From QFOX01 sp044237845 (GTDB lineage Bacteria > Pseudomonadota > Alphaproteobacteria > Rickettsiales > UBA3002): a stretch of 64,000 nucleotides of DNA. The stretch is taken from contig JBIIEL010000003.1 in the NCBI GenBank assembly GCA_044237845.1, positions 1-64,000 of the forward strand. Direction: 5' to 3'. The translations under genes were made by a program, and so were the position numbers. The notes below the pieces were generated by a model, which ran no database searches, was not told the origin of the DNA, and was given only the letters and a program-made list of their open reading frames with translations. Below are positions 47,774 to 56,496 of the stretch, piece after piece (the stretch's first letter is position 1; the number at the start of each line of letters is the position of its first letter).

Positions 47774-50251
47774 ATGGCTTTTCGCACCGTTATCGCTTCT
47801 TCCTGTCGGCAAGCGCTACTGCTTGGCACGGCGTGCTTGGCATGGGCAATGCTTCCCATGTGTGCGGCAGAAGCGCGCGACCTGGTGCCTAATTTGCCTA
47901 GCGTGGAAGTGAACCTCGGTGCGTTGCGTGGCCTGCAACCGCAGAAAGTTATTGAAGCGCCGCTGCCTCCTGCTGTCGAGCGCAAAGTACCGCGCGAACA
48001 GCCAGGGCAGGGCCGTGTAGTGCCTTTCGAAAATCCTGCAGCCACACCCTATAGCAGAAACATCAAAGAGAAAAAATTCAAGCAACCCGCGGTAGAGGCG
48101 ATGCCTTCTTCGACCCCTGCGCCCATTCCCGCACCGATACCCGTTGCGCCTCCTACACCTGCACCGCCACCGCCTGTGACTAAGGTGCTGCCTGTTCCTG
48201 TACCGGTGATGGCGCCGAAGCCTGTACCACAACCCGCGCCTGTTCCTGTTGCGCCGCCACTGCCTGCGCCTAAAACGTCGGCACCTGTGCTCGCGCCATT
48301 GCCGATGCCGCAGGATGCACCGGAAGTGAAGATACCACCGCAGATGGAGAGAAAAGTTTCTCCCGCGATTCCGATGGTAAACCCAAGAAAAGCACCTGAG
48401 CCAGAATTGCCGCCGATACCTGCGCAACCCGAGAAAGCTCCGGCACCGGTGGTAGCACCGCTTACGGTTACTGTTCCATTAGCGAAGGAAAAAGCATCCG
48501 TCACGGTGGTGCCACCAGCGCCGGATGTCAGTAAGCTTGATTTCTCGAAAATGCCGGCGCCGCAACCTGCGCCTGTGCCCGAATTGAAGTTAAGAAAAGC
48601 GCCTGTCGCTGCGCCAGTTATCGTACCTGTCGAGGAGATGACTCCCCCACCGTTGCCGCCGACCGTTCAAAAGCGTTTGGATACACTTACAACCCCGCCG
48701 GAGCCAAAGCAGCAAGGGATCATCAGCGATAAAACGCGTATTGAGGATCCAACGGTGAAAATCCGCAAAGACCTCGACGCTAAAGCACGTGAAGAGGCAA
48801 AGAAAAAAGCCGATGCTGCGGCGAAAGAGAAGACCGGGATGTCTGCATTACCACCGGTGCCGCCGATAAAAGCGCCTGCGCAAGCGGCATCGCCGATGAT
48901 GATTCCGGTCCCAGAGAAATTGCCTCCGGCAGAGATGCCACCTCTGCCTGTACCGTCTGTGGAGGCACCAAAGCCTGAACCTGTGAAACCAACGCTGCCG
49001 CCCGTGGTTGAAGTGAAAAAAGATGCTCCGGATATCAGCAAGCTCGACTTCTCAAAAATGCCTTCCCCTCCTGTTGAGGCGAAGAAAGATGCGTCGAAAA
49101 AAGAAGAAGCTAAGCCAGTGGCGGCGCCAGTGCCGCTGCCACCTGTGGTAGAAGCGAAGAAAGATGCGCCGGCGATGCTGCCGAAAGCAGAGATGTTGCC
49201 ACCACCACAATTACCGCCGGTGGAAGCGAAGAAGCCATCGTCGGACCCGATTAAGCCGATCACCTTACCGAAAACGGAAATTGCACCGCCGCCGCCATTG
49301 CCGCCTACAGAGACAAAGAAAAAGGATGCTCTTGTGCCACCTGCGCTTCCTCCGATGCCAGCGCTGACGCCGCCATCAGAAGTAAAAAAGGAAGAGCCAA
49401 AGCCGGAGGTGAAGAAGGATGAGAAACCCTCTCTGCCACCGATTGCGCCGCTCGTACCACCAACGGCAGCACCATCGAAACTGCCACCGCTCACCGCGCT
49501 AACAGGCGGAAAAGCACCGTCGACGCAGGATATTCTTCAGCCAAAAGATTTGGTGGAAGCCAAGCCGCTTGCTGCGCCAGCCGCGCCGGATGTGAAAATG
49601 ACACCACCACCTGCGCCACCGAGCGCCTTGCCGAAGCTGCCGCCGATCGAGCCGGTGAAGGAAGCGACGAAATTGCCATCGCCTGCGGTGCTCATTCCGG
49701 TTGAGCCGAAGAAAGAAGCGCCTGAAGCAAAAACTTCTGCCTCACCGGTCGAGATGAAGCCGCCTGTGGATGTAAAGAAAGAACTGCCGAAGGAAGCCGT
49801 TAAGCCGCCAGGATTACCGCCTATGCCGCTTCCTGAAGTAAAAAAAGAAGAGCCGAAGAAAGAAGCGCCAAAAGCCGAAGCAAAACCAGCGGCACCGCCC
49901 GCGCCGCCAGTAGCCATACCGCCGGTTGTACCGGCGCCTGCGGGGGAGGCGATGACACGTAGCGTGTCGTTCGCGAAGGATAAGTCTGATCTGGCGGATG
50001 ATACTAAGTCCGACCTCGCAGAGGTGGCAGAGAAAGTGAAGAAATCACAAGGGAATGTAAGGATTGTGGCGTATGCTGCGGGCTCGCCGGAGCAGTCCTC
50101 GGTGGCAAAACGCATCTCGCTTTCGCGCGCGCTGGCGATTCGCGCTTTCCTCATCAGCAAGGGCGTGAACCAGCTGAACATCAACGTGCAGGCGCTGGGC
50201 AACCAAGTGCCAAGTGGCGATGCCGACCGTGCCGATGTGTTTGTGAAGTAG
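47774..50251 (+). CDS. Very long proline-rich periplasmic protein with OmpA-like C-domain
   Basis: 825 residues. Signal peptide SCRQALLLGTACLAWAMLP with cleavage near AEARD. Residues 60-720 are dominated by P, A, K, E and V: repetitive blocks such as LPPVEAKKDA and the duplicated phrase SKLDFSKMP (about residues 250 and 420). The C-terminal 100 residues are an OmpA/MotB-type peptidoglycan-binding domain: SVSFAKDKSDLADDTKSDL, IVAYAAGSPEQSSVAKRISL and SRALAIRAFLISKGV, ending ADRADVFVK. An extended Pro-rich arm with a wall-binding end suggests a long periplasmic spanning tether; that is inference. Stop abuts the convergent 50252 gene. Confidence 0.85.
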   Translation: MAFRTVIASSCRQALLLGTACLAWAMLPMCAAEARDLVPNLPSVEVNLGALRGLQPQKVIEAPLPPAVERKVPREQPGQGRVVPFENPAATPYSRNIKEKKFKQPAVEAMPSSTPAPIPAPIPVAPPTPAPPPPVTKVLPVPVPVMAPKPVPQPAPVPVAPPLPAPKTSAPVLAPLPMPQDAPEVKIPPQMERKVSPAIPMVNPRKAPEPELPPIPAQPEKAPAPVVAPLTVTVPLAKEKASVTVVPPAPDVSKLDFSKMPAPQPAPVPELKLRKAPVAAPVIVPVEEMTPPPLPPTVQKRLDTLTTPPEPKQQGIISDKTRIEDPTVKIRKDLDAKAREEAKKKADAAAKEKTGMSALPPVPPIKAPAQAASPMMIPVPEKLPPAEMPPLPVPSVEAPKPEPVKPTLPPVVEVKKDAPDISKLDFSKMPSPPVEAKKDASKKEEAKPVAAPVPLPPVVEAKKDAPAMLPKAEMLPPPQLPPVEAKKPSSDPIKPITLPKTEIAPPPPLPPTETKKKDALVPPALPPMPALTPPSEVKKEEPKPEVKKDEKPSLPPIAPLVPPTAAPSKLPPLTALTGGKAPSTQDILQPKDLVEAKPLAAPAAPDVKMTPPPAPPSALPKLPPIEPVKEATKLPSPAVLIPVEPKKEAPEAKTSASPVEMKPPVDVKKELPKEAVKPPGLPPMPLPEVKKEEPKKEAPKAEAKPAAPPAPPVAIPPVVPAPAGEAMTRSVSFAKDKSDLADDTKSDLAEVAEKVKKSQGNVRIVAYAAGSPEQSSVAKRISLSRALAIRAFLISKGVNQLNINVQALGNQVPSGDADRADVFVK

Positions 50252-51064
50252 CTAGCGGTTCTGAGAAAATAAAGGTCGGTTTCCGCTAGCTATCATCTCT
50301 GAGGAGACGCGGGCAGGAATACCCGTTGCACACTGGATAGTGGCAAGTATGTTTTCCATCATGTATGGCTTTACAATCCGACCGTTTGCACCTGAATGGA
50401 TGACCGCATTCTTGAAGCTAAATGACTCTGTTTTTGGGGTAGTATCGGTTCCGGCGACAAAGCAAATACGAAAGGTGCAGTTGTTAGACTCGTCGTCTAC
50501 AGATAGCGAGAGGCTCTGTATTCTTGGACTTTGTGCTTTGATGCTTTCTAGGCCTTTATAAAATTGCTGCATCTCTTGTGGTATTTCTGAGGAGATTAGT
50601 TTTTTTACAGGCTTCGGTGCTGGGGGCTTTTTTTCCGGTCTCGGCTTTATCGTGCGCGGTGGTTTTACCACTCTCTCTTTTATAACAGCTTCTTTTACAA
50701 TGGGTGCTGGTTTTTTAATGGGATTTTCCGTCAGGAAATCTTTCGCGCGCTGACGCAGCGACTCTTTTGACTCTGCGAGGATAAAGCCTTGCGTGCCTGC
50801 TTCTTCAATGAGCGCGGATATGTGGCTTTTGAGCGCATCGCGTGGGCAGGGAATGGCGGTGCCAATGGCAAAGGAAGGCCCCGCGATGCTGCTGAGCTTG
50901 ATTCTTAAGGTGGCGGTTTCGGGCGTGATGCTGTTTGGTTCGAGCGCTACTGCGATTCTGTAAGAACGCCCATCGCTATCATAATGGGGATCGTGTTTCG
51001 TTAGATTACGAAGCGTTTTTTGAATTGTTCCTGAAGGCGAAGGTGTATGTATCGCGTCATTCAT
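50252..51064 (-). CDS. Uncharacterised orphan with Pro/Lys-rich linker
   Basis: 270 residues from ATG 51064, not recognised. Two globular parts (residues 20-105 and 165-270) are joined by a linker rich in Lys/Pro/Ile (VKPPRTIKPRPEKKPPAPKP). C-terminal region VDDESNNCTFRICFVAGTD is beta-rich. No signal peptide or membrane span. The stop touches that of the long OmpA-like protein. An AACCTAG/CTAGGTT dyad lies upstream. Confidence 0.6.
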   Translation of the reverse strand: MNDAIHTPSPSGTIQKTLRNLTKHDPHYDSDGRSYRIAVALEPNSITPETATLRIKLSSIAGPSFAIGTAIPCPRDALKSHISALIEEAGTQGFILAESKESLRQRAKDFLTENPIKKPAPIVKEAVIKERVVKPPRTIKPRPEKKPPAPKPVKKLISSEIPQEMQQFYKGLESIKAQSPRIQSLSLSVDDESNNCTFRICFVAGTDTTPKTESFSFKNAVIHSGANGRIVKPYMMENILATIQCATGIPARVSSEMIASGNRPLFSQNR

Positions 51065-51073
51065 CACGGGTAA

Positions 51074-51096
51074 ACCTAGTCTGTTAATCTAGGTTC
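51074..51096. repeat. Dyad upstream of orphan 50252-51064
   Basis: AACCTAG and CTAGGTT, perfect 7-bp inverted arms around a 9-nt loop, 5 to 10 nt upstream of the minus-strand start codon. Possible leader hairpin or operator. Confidence 0.45.
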
Positions 51097-51137
51097 AGCG
51101 TAGCACAACTTCCTTTACAAATGATGAAGATGGCCAC

Positions 51138-51158
51138 AAAAAATGAGCCCGCGCTCAT
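51138..51158 (-). terminator. Intrinsic terminator of the cyaY-ABC operon
   Basis: Minus strand ATGAGC (51158-51153), loop GCGG, GCTCAT (51148-51143), then a run of T (51143-51138). Placed just after the ABC exporter stop at 51173. Confidence 0.75.
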
Positions 51159-51172
51159 GGAATTACAATGGG

Positions 51173-52936
51173 TTACTCGCTAAACTGCAATTCGGCGAGG
51201 CGTTTGTAGAGCGGGTTGCTGGTGAGTAACTGCGCGTGGGTGCCGGTGGCCTCGATCTTGCCGTTGCTCATCACGATGATACGATCCGCCTTGATGACGG
51301 TAGCGAGGCGATGGGCGATGACCAGCGTGGTGCGCTCACGCATCACCGCTTCGAGCGCGTGTTGAATCGCAGTTTCGTTCTCGGCATCCAGCGCGGACGT
51401 CGCTTCATCCAGCAGCAGCACGCGCGGGTCGCGCACGATGGCGCGGGCAATGGCGACGCGCTGGCGCTGCCCGCCGGAAAGCCGCACGCCTTTTTCACCG
51501 AGATGGGTGTTCAGCCCCTCCGGCAGCGCTTCGAGGAACTCGAGTGCGGAGGCGGTTTTGGCAGCGGCGAGGATTTCTGCCTCCGTCGCGGTTGGCTTTC
51601 CTATACGGATATTCTCCCACGCGGTGGTGGAGAAGATGACCGGGTCTTGCGGCACGATGCCGATGCGGCTGCGCCAGTCGCGCGGGTCGAGCGTGCGCAA
51701 ATCGTGCCCATCCACGCGGATGATGCCGAATTGTGGGTCGTAAAACCGCAGCAGCATTTGGAACAGCGTGGTTTTTCCCGCGCCGGAGGGGCCGACGATG
51801 GCGACCGTTTCGCCTGGCTCAATACGGAAGGAAACGTTGGAAAGCGCCGCGACATCCGCCCGCGTGGGGTAGTGGAAAGTCACATGCTCGAAGGAGAGGC
51901 GGCCATCCGGCGGCTTGGTGAAGATATGCGGGTTGGCAGGCGTGGTGATTTCAGGGTTGAGCGCCATCAGCTCCATCAACCGCTCGGTAGCACCAGCGGC
52001 GCGTTGCAGCTCGCCCACCACTTCGGAGAGCGCGCCGAGCGACCCGGCAACCACCACCGCGTAGAAAATAAATGCGGAGAGATCCCCCGCCGTGATGCGC
52101 CCCGCCACGACATCCTGCCCGCCGATATAGAGCACGGTGATGATGGCACCAAACACGAGGCAGATGACAATCGCGGTGAGGATGGCACGTAGGCGAATGC
52201 GCGCGAGCGCGGTTGAAAGCGTGTCGCCGACCAGCGTGCTGAAGCGGGCGTTCTCGGCGTCTTCGAGTGCCATGGCGTGGATGGTGCGGATGGCACCAAT
52301 GGTTTCTTCCGCGTGCGCTGAAATGTCGCCCACTTTGTTTTGCGTGGCGCGCGAGAGCGCCCGCACGCGCTTACCCAGCGTGATGATCGGCAGAATCACG
52401 AGCGGCAGCATCAGCAGCAGATATTCCGACAGCCGCACAGAGGTGATGAGGAGCATGGTGAAGCCGCCGACAAACATCAGCGTGTTGCGCAGGAAAATGG
52501 AAACCGAGGAGCCAACCACGGTTTGCAGCAGCGTGGTATCCGTGGTGATGCGCGAGAGCAGGTCGCCCGTGCGGGTGGATTCGAAATAGGCCGTGTGCAT
52601 GGAAAGTACCTTGGCGAAAATATCGCGGCGGATATCGGCGACGACGGATTCGCCCACCCACGAGACGAGCAGGTAACGCGTGTACGTCGCGGCGGCGAGG
52701 GCGACGACCACGCCGAGCAGAATGAGATAGCCCTGACCGAGCAGCGTGGGGTTACCTTTGGCGATGCCTTCATCCACCAGGTAGCGCATGCCACTGCCCA
52801 TGGCGAGGACGCTGCTCGAGGTGAACACGAGCGCCACCAGCGCGCCGATGGCCTTGCGTTTATACGGTGCGAGGTAGCGCCCGAGATAGCGCAGGCTGCT
52901 GAGTTTACCTTTGGGCGGGAGTTCGGTGGTGGTCAT
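51173..52936 (-). CDS. ABC exporter, fused permease and ATPase (MsbA-related)
   Basis: 587 residues with N-terminal six-helix membrane domain (IGALVALVFTSSSVLAMGSGM and others) and a C-terminal nucleotide-binding domain: Walker A VGPSGAGKTT, Q-loop, signature VRLSGGQRQRVAIARAI, Walker B VLLLDEATSALD, H-loop VIAHRL. This layout is the MsbA-like multidrug/lipid exporter group (TIGR02204-type). Its start overlaps the cyaY stop by four bases. Substrate unknown. Confidence 0.92.
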   Translation of the reverse strand: MTTTELPPKGKLSSLRYLGRYLAPYKRKAIGALVALVFTSSSVLAMGSGMRYLVDEGIAKGNPTLLGQGYLILLGVVVALAAATYTRYLLVSWVGESVVADIRRDIFAKVLSMHTAYFESTRTGDLLSRITTDTTLLQTVVGSSVSIFLRNTLMFVGGFTMLLITSVRLSEYLLLMLPLVILPIITLGKRVRALSRATQNKVGDISAHAEETIGAIRTIHAMALEDAENARFSTLVGDTLSTALARIRLRAILTAIVICLVFGAIITVLYIGGQDVVAGRITAGDLSAFIFYAVVVAGSLGALSEVVGELQRAAGATERLMELMALNPEITTPANPHIFTKPPDGRLSFEHVTFHYPTRADVAALSNVSFRIEPGETVAIVGPSGAGKTTLFQMLLRFYDPQFGIIRVDGHDLRTLDPRDWRSRIGIVPQDPVIFSTTAWENIRIGKPTATEAEILAAAKTASALEFLEALPEGLNTHLGEKGVRLSGGQRQRVAIARAIVRDPRVLLLDEATSALDAENETAIQHALEAVMRERTTLVIAHRLATVIKADRIIVMSNGKIEATGTHAQLLTSNPLYKRLAELQFSE

Positions 52937-53256
52937 AGCGTAACTACAATCTCATGGGTGGCGAGTTCGTGGCGTAGCATATCGGCGAGCGATGCGCCAT
53001 CCGCCAGTTGCCATGCTTGCGCGGAGGCGCTCCACGAAAAATGAGAGCCGCCGGAAATGGGTGAGGCGAGCCAGAGCTGGCGCGTCGGCGCATGTTTGGT
53101 GACGAGGAAGGTTTTGCCGTTCGCGGTGACAAGGGTGAGGATGCCGTTTTGTAGCTCCAGTTCGTCGAGCGCGCCGCTGTCATAGGCGCCATCCAGCGCG
53201 GCGAAATAGCGCTCAAGCGTTGCATCGGCAAGGGTATGAAACTCGGTTTCGTCCAC
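52933..53256 (-). CDS. cyaY: Frataxin-like iron-binding protein CyaY
   Basis: 107 residues from GTG 53256. Iron donor/regulator in Fe-S assembly. The CyaY signature is plain: DETEFHTLADATLERYFAAL, LELQNGILTLVTANGKTFLV and RQLWLASPISGGSHFSW, with acidic residues clustered in the N-terminal helix. Overlaps the ABC exporter gene start by four bases, so probably co-transcribed. A longer frame to 53874 is opposite PBP1A and spurious. Confidence 0.9.
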   Translation of the reverse strand: MDETEFHTLADATLERYFAALDGAYDSGALDELELQNGILTLVTANGKTFLVTKHAPTRQLWLASPISGGSHFSWSASAQAWQLADGASLADMLRHELATHEIVVTL

Positions 53257-53364
53257 GGGGCGCCTTTGGTTGGGGTGATGCGTTCTCGTAGCCGATTCCC
53301 ACCTATGCAGGCCAGTTAAAAATAGTTCCCTAAACTTCACGTGACGCGGCGGGGCTTTTAGGCT

Positions 53365-55584
53365 ATGACCCCGCCGATGACAGAAAAACCTCGCACTGCC
53401 CCGAAGAAAAAGCCTGCGGCAAAACGGGCGCCCGCTAAGGGCAATGCGGCCTATCGTGGCCGTGGCAGCCGCCGTGCGCGGGTGAAAACGGCGGATGGGC
53501 TGATGCCCGAGCGCAGCGTGATCGCGATTTTTATTGCGCGCATGCTGATGGCGGGCGTGATTATCGGTGGGCTGGCGGTGATGTATTTCATGGTCAGCAT
53601 GCCGGATATCAGCTCGATCGATACCATCCGCAAGCAACAGGGCATCACCGTGCTTTCGGCCGATGGGCGCACGGTCGCGAACTATGGCGATGTGTATGGC
53701 GAATATATTCCCTATGAGAAATTGCCCCGTCACCTGGTTCAGGCAGTGGTGGCCACGGAAGACCGGCGTTTTTTTGCACATGGGGGCATTGATGTCTGGG
53801 GCATTGCGCGGGCAATGTTTGTTAATGTGCGTGCGGGCCACATGGTGCAGGGCGGCTCGACTGTCACGCAGCAAGTGGCGAAGAATGTTTTCCTCACGCC
53901 GGACCGCACGCTGATGCGCAAGGCGCAGGAGGCGTTGCTGGCCCTGTGGCTGGAGGCGCGGTTCAGCAAAAAAGAGATCATGGCGATTTACCTGAACCGC
54001 GTCTATCTCGGCGCGGGCACGTTCGGTATTGATGCGGCAGCGAAGCGCTATTTTAACAAAAGTGCGAAAGATTTAACGCTTGAGGAATCGGCGCTGCTCA
54101 CCGGCTTGCTCAAGGCACCGTCGCGCTATTCCCCCGCCAGCAACAGCGAACGCGCGCGGGCACGTATGCATCAGGTGCTGGTGAATATGGAAGATGCCGG
54201 GTTCATCAACAAAGCGCAGGTGAAAAAATCACTCGCGACCTATGCGGCCTCGCCCTCGCACAAGGCGGAAGGCGGCGAGGTGCGCTACTTCACCGACTGG
54301 ATTATCGAGGAGCTGCCGAAATATGTCGGGCAGGTGGAAGAAGACATGGTGGTGACCACCACGCTCGACGGCGAGTTGCAGCAAAAAGCGGTGGATGCGC
54401 TACAGACTATCGTCAGCAAGGAAGGCCCCGCCAAACGTGTCAGCCAAGGCGCGATTGTCGCCATGCAGTCGGACGGCGCGGTGCAGGCCATGGTGGGCGG
54501 GTTGTCCTATGGCGAAAGCCAGTATAACCGCGCCGCGCAGGCGAAGCGCCAGCCGGGCTCGGTGTTCAAACTGTTCGTGTATCTCGCGGCGCTGGAGGCG
54601 GGGGTGAAACCATACTCCACCGTGCTCGATGCGCCAGTCTCGCTGTATGTCGGGAATAAAGTCTGGGCGCCGGAAAACTATAACGAGGATTCTTACCTCG
54701 GTGAAATTCCAATGGTGGTAGCGCTACGCAACTCGCTCAACACCGTGTCGGTGCGCCTCGGGCAATATGCGGGGTTTGGCCGCGTGGCAAATATGGCTGA
54801 GCGCCTTGGCATTCCGAGCGTGCCCTCGCATCCGTCCATCGTGCTCGGCTCGGTGGAGGCGACGCTGCTTGAGATGACGGGCGCCTATGCGCATCTGGCC
54901 AATAACGGCAATAAGGTGGTGCCCTATGGCATTACGCTCGTAAAAACGCGCAAGGGCAATAAAGAGCTCTATAAGCACGAGAAGGCGGAGCCTGAATCCA
55001 TCCTTGCGCAGGGCACGGTGGAGATGATGAACTACATGCTGCTCGACGTGGTGGCGCGCGGTACCGGTACCAAGGCGCGCCTTGCCGATCGGCAGGTGGC
55101 GGGAAAAACCGGCACCAGCCAGAACTTCAAAGATGCGTGGTTCATTGGCTTCACCCCGCAGATGGTGACGGGCGTGTGGGTCGGTAACGACGACAACAAG
55201 CCGATGCGCAAAATCACCGGCGGCACCATCCCCTCTGCCGTGTGGAAAAGCTTTATGGCGAGCGCCATGCAGGGCAAGCCCGTGCTGCCGATTCCGAACG
55301 CCGCTTCCTCCGGCGAAGGCATGCTGCCATGGCTGTTTGGCAATGGCGAATCCGGCGAAGGCGAGTCGGGAACCGAGGGTGAGATAAGCACCGTCGATGG
55401 CGAGAGCGGGGCGAATGTGCTCACCACCCCGCAGGATATGCCCGCGGGCGGCAATGGCGAAGAAGGTGGTGACGGCGATGTGCTGACCCCCCAATTCTGG
55501 AACAAGCTGATGGATAAAGCGGTGCCTGACAAAGGGGATGTCGACGTGGAATATAGCTACCCCGGCGATGGACGCCGGCGGTAG
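53365..55584 (+). CDS. mrcA: Penicillin-binding protein 1A (bifunctional transglycosylase/transpeptidase)
   Basis: 739 residues. N-terminal cytosolic tail is Lys/Pro/Ala-rich (PRTAPKKKPAAKRAPAK), then one membrane helix (FIARMLMAGVIIGGLAVMYF). GT51 glycosyltransferase: VVATEDRRFFAHGGIDVWG with the catalytic Glu, and GGSTVTQQVAKNVFL. Transpeptidase: QPGSVFKLF with the active Ser (S-x-x-K), NSLNTVSV (S-x-N) and AGKTGTSQNFKDAW (K-T-G). Acts on peptidoglycan in the periplasm. Convergent with the metallopeptidase gene downstream, 14 bp apart. Confidence 0.95.
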   Translation: MTPPMTEKPRTAPKKKPAAKRAPAKGNAAYRGRGSRRARVKTADGLMPERSVIAIFIARMLMAGVIIGGLAVMYFMVSMPDISSIDTIRKQQGITVLSADGRTVANYGDVYGEYIPYEKLPRHLVQAVVATEDRRFFAHGGIDVWGIARAMFVNVRAGHMVQGGSTVTQQVAKNVFLTPDRTLMRKAQEALLALWLEARFSKKEIMAIYLNRVYLGAGTFGIDAAAKRYFNKSAKDLTLEESALLTGLLKAPSRYSPASNSERARARMHQVLVNMEDAGFINKAQVKKSLATYAASPSHKAEGGEVRYFTDWIIEELPKYVGQVEEDMVVTTTLDGELQQKAVDALQTIVSKEGPAKRVSQGAIVAMQSDGAVQAMVGGLSYGESQYNRAAQAKRQPGSVFKLFVYLAALEAGVKPYSTVLDAPVSLYVGNKVWAPENYNEDSYLGEIPMVVALRNSLNTVSVRLGQYAGFGRVANMAERLGIPSVPSHPSIVLGSVEATLLEMTGAYAHLANNGNKVVPYGITLVKTRKGNKELYKHEKAEPESILAQGTVEMMNYMLLDVVARGTGTKARLADRQVAGKTGTSQNFKDAWFIGFTPQMVTGVWVGNDDNKPMRKITGGTIPSAVWKSFMASAMQGKPVLPIPNAASSGEGMLPWLFGNGESGEGESGTEGEISTVDGESGANVLTTPQDMPAGGNGEEGGDGDVLTPQFWNKLMDKAVPDKGDVDVEYSYPGDGRRR

Positions 55585-55598
55585 CGCTTCTCTAAAAA

Positions 55599-56324
55599 CT
55601 ACGCATTAAACCGATAAAGGTCTTTGCCGTGCAGGGTGAGCCATTCTTTGGCGGCTTCGTAGTCGGGGCAGATGGTCTCGACCGCATTCCAGAACGCACG
55701 GCTATGGTTCATGTGACGCAGATGCGCGACCTCGTGCGCGACGACATATTCCATCACCTCGCGCGGGGCGAAGATCAGGCGGTAGGAGAACGAGAGGCGC
55801 GCGGTGGAGGAACAGCTGCCCCAGCGGCTGCGCGTATCGCGCACGGTGACGCGGTCAAGCCGGCGCCCCAAACGGGCGGCGTCGCGCTCGGCGAGTTTGG
55901 TGAGGGTGACGCTGGCGATTTTCTTCAGCGCTTCGGTGACACGCTCGGCAAATTCATCGCGCGGGCCGGCGACATAGAGCACGTCATCTTTCACGATCCA
56001 TTTGCGGCGCAGGGTTTCGTCGTGCTTGATGCGCACGCGTTTGCCCAGCAGCGGGATGACGACGCCCGGCTTGATATGTTTTTTGGTGGGCATGCTGTGT
56101 AGCGTTTCGATAAGCCACTCGCTTTTGAGCATCAGGAAACGCAGTCCGTCATTCACGCGCGTGTGGCGCGGCAGGGTGAGGGAGATGGCATGGTCGGTCG
56201 GGATGTAGCGTAGGCAGATGCGCTTGGCGCGATGATGGCGCCGAATGACCAGCGGCAAGACCTGCCCGCCGACATGAAGGTAATCGGGCAACGACTCGTT
56301 GCTCCATGCATGTTGCTTGCTCAT
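55599..56324 (-). CDS. YgjP-type M48-like metallopeptidase
   Basis: 241 residues from ATG 56324 (AGGAT upstream). Zincin of the DUF45/COG1451 group: VVAHEVAHLRHMNHSRAFW contains the HExxH motif plus a third His; the preceding TRSRWGSCSSTARLSFSYRL is the typical R-W-G-S-C block of this family. Cytosolic. Substrate unknown. Confidence 0.88.
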   Translation of the reverse strand: MSKQHAWSNESLPDYLHVGGQVLPLVIRRHHRAKRICLRYIPTDHAISLTLPRHTRVNDGLRFLMLKSEWLIETLHSMPTKKHIKPGVVIPLLGKRVRIKHDETLRRKWIVKDDVLYVAGPRDEFAERVTEALKKIASVTLTKLAERDAARLGRRLDRVTVRDTRSRWGSCSSTARLSFSYRLIFAPREVMEYVVAHEVAHLRHMNHSRAFWNAVETICPDYEAAKEWLTLHGKDLYRFNA

Positions 56325-56496
56325 CGAGATCCTACTTCTTTTTATTGTTGGTGATGTGCGCGTTCTTGTTGCTCGCTCTTGCATCACATAGTAGCTAGCA
56401 TGGGGGGTGCATGGGCGGCGGTCAATAGCCCGTACCTGTCAACCCCCAAAAATATATTTTATCCACAGGGTAATTCTCAGGGGATTCAAAGGCATT

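Noticed and set aside
53257..53874. N-terminal extension of cyaY opposite PBP1A
   Set aside because: CyaY homology begins at GTG 53256; the extension is antisense to the PBP1A glycosyltransferase domain.
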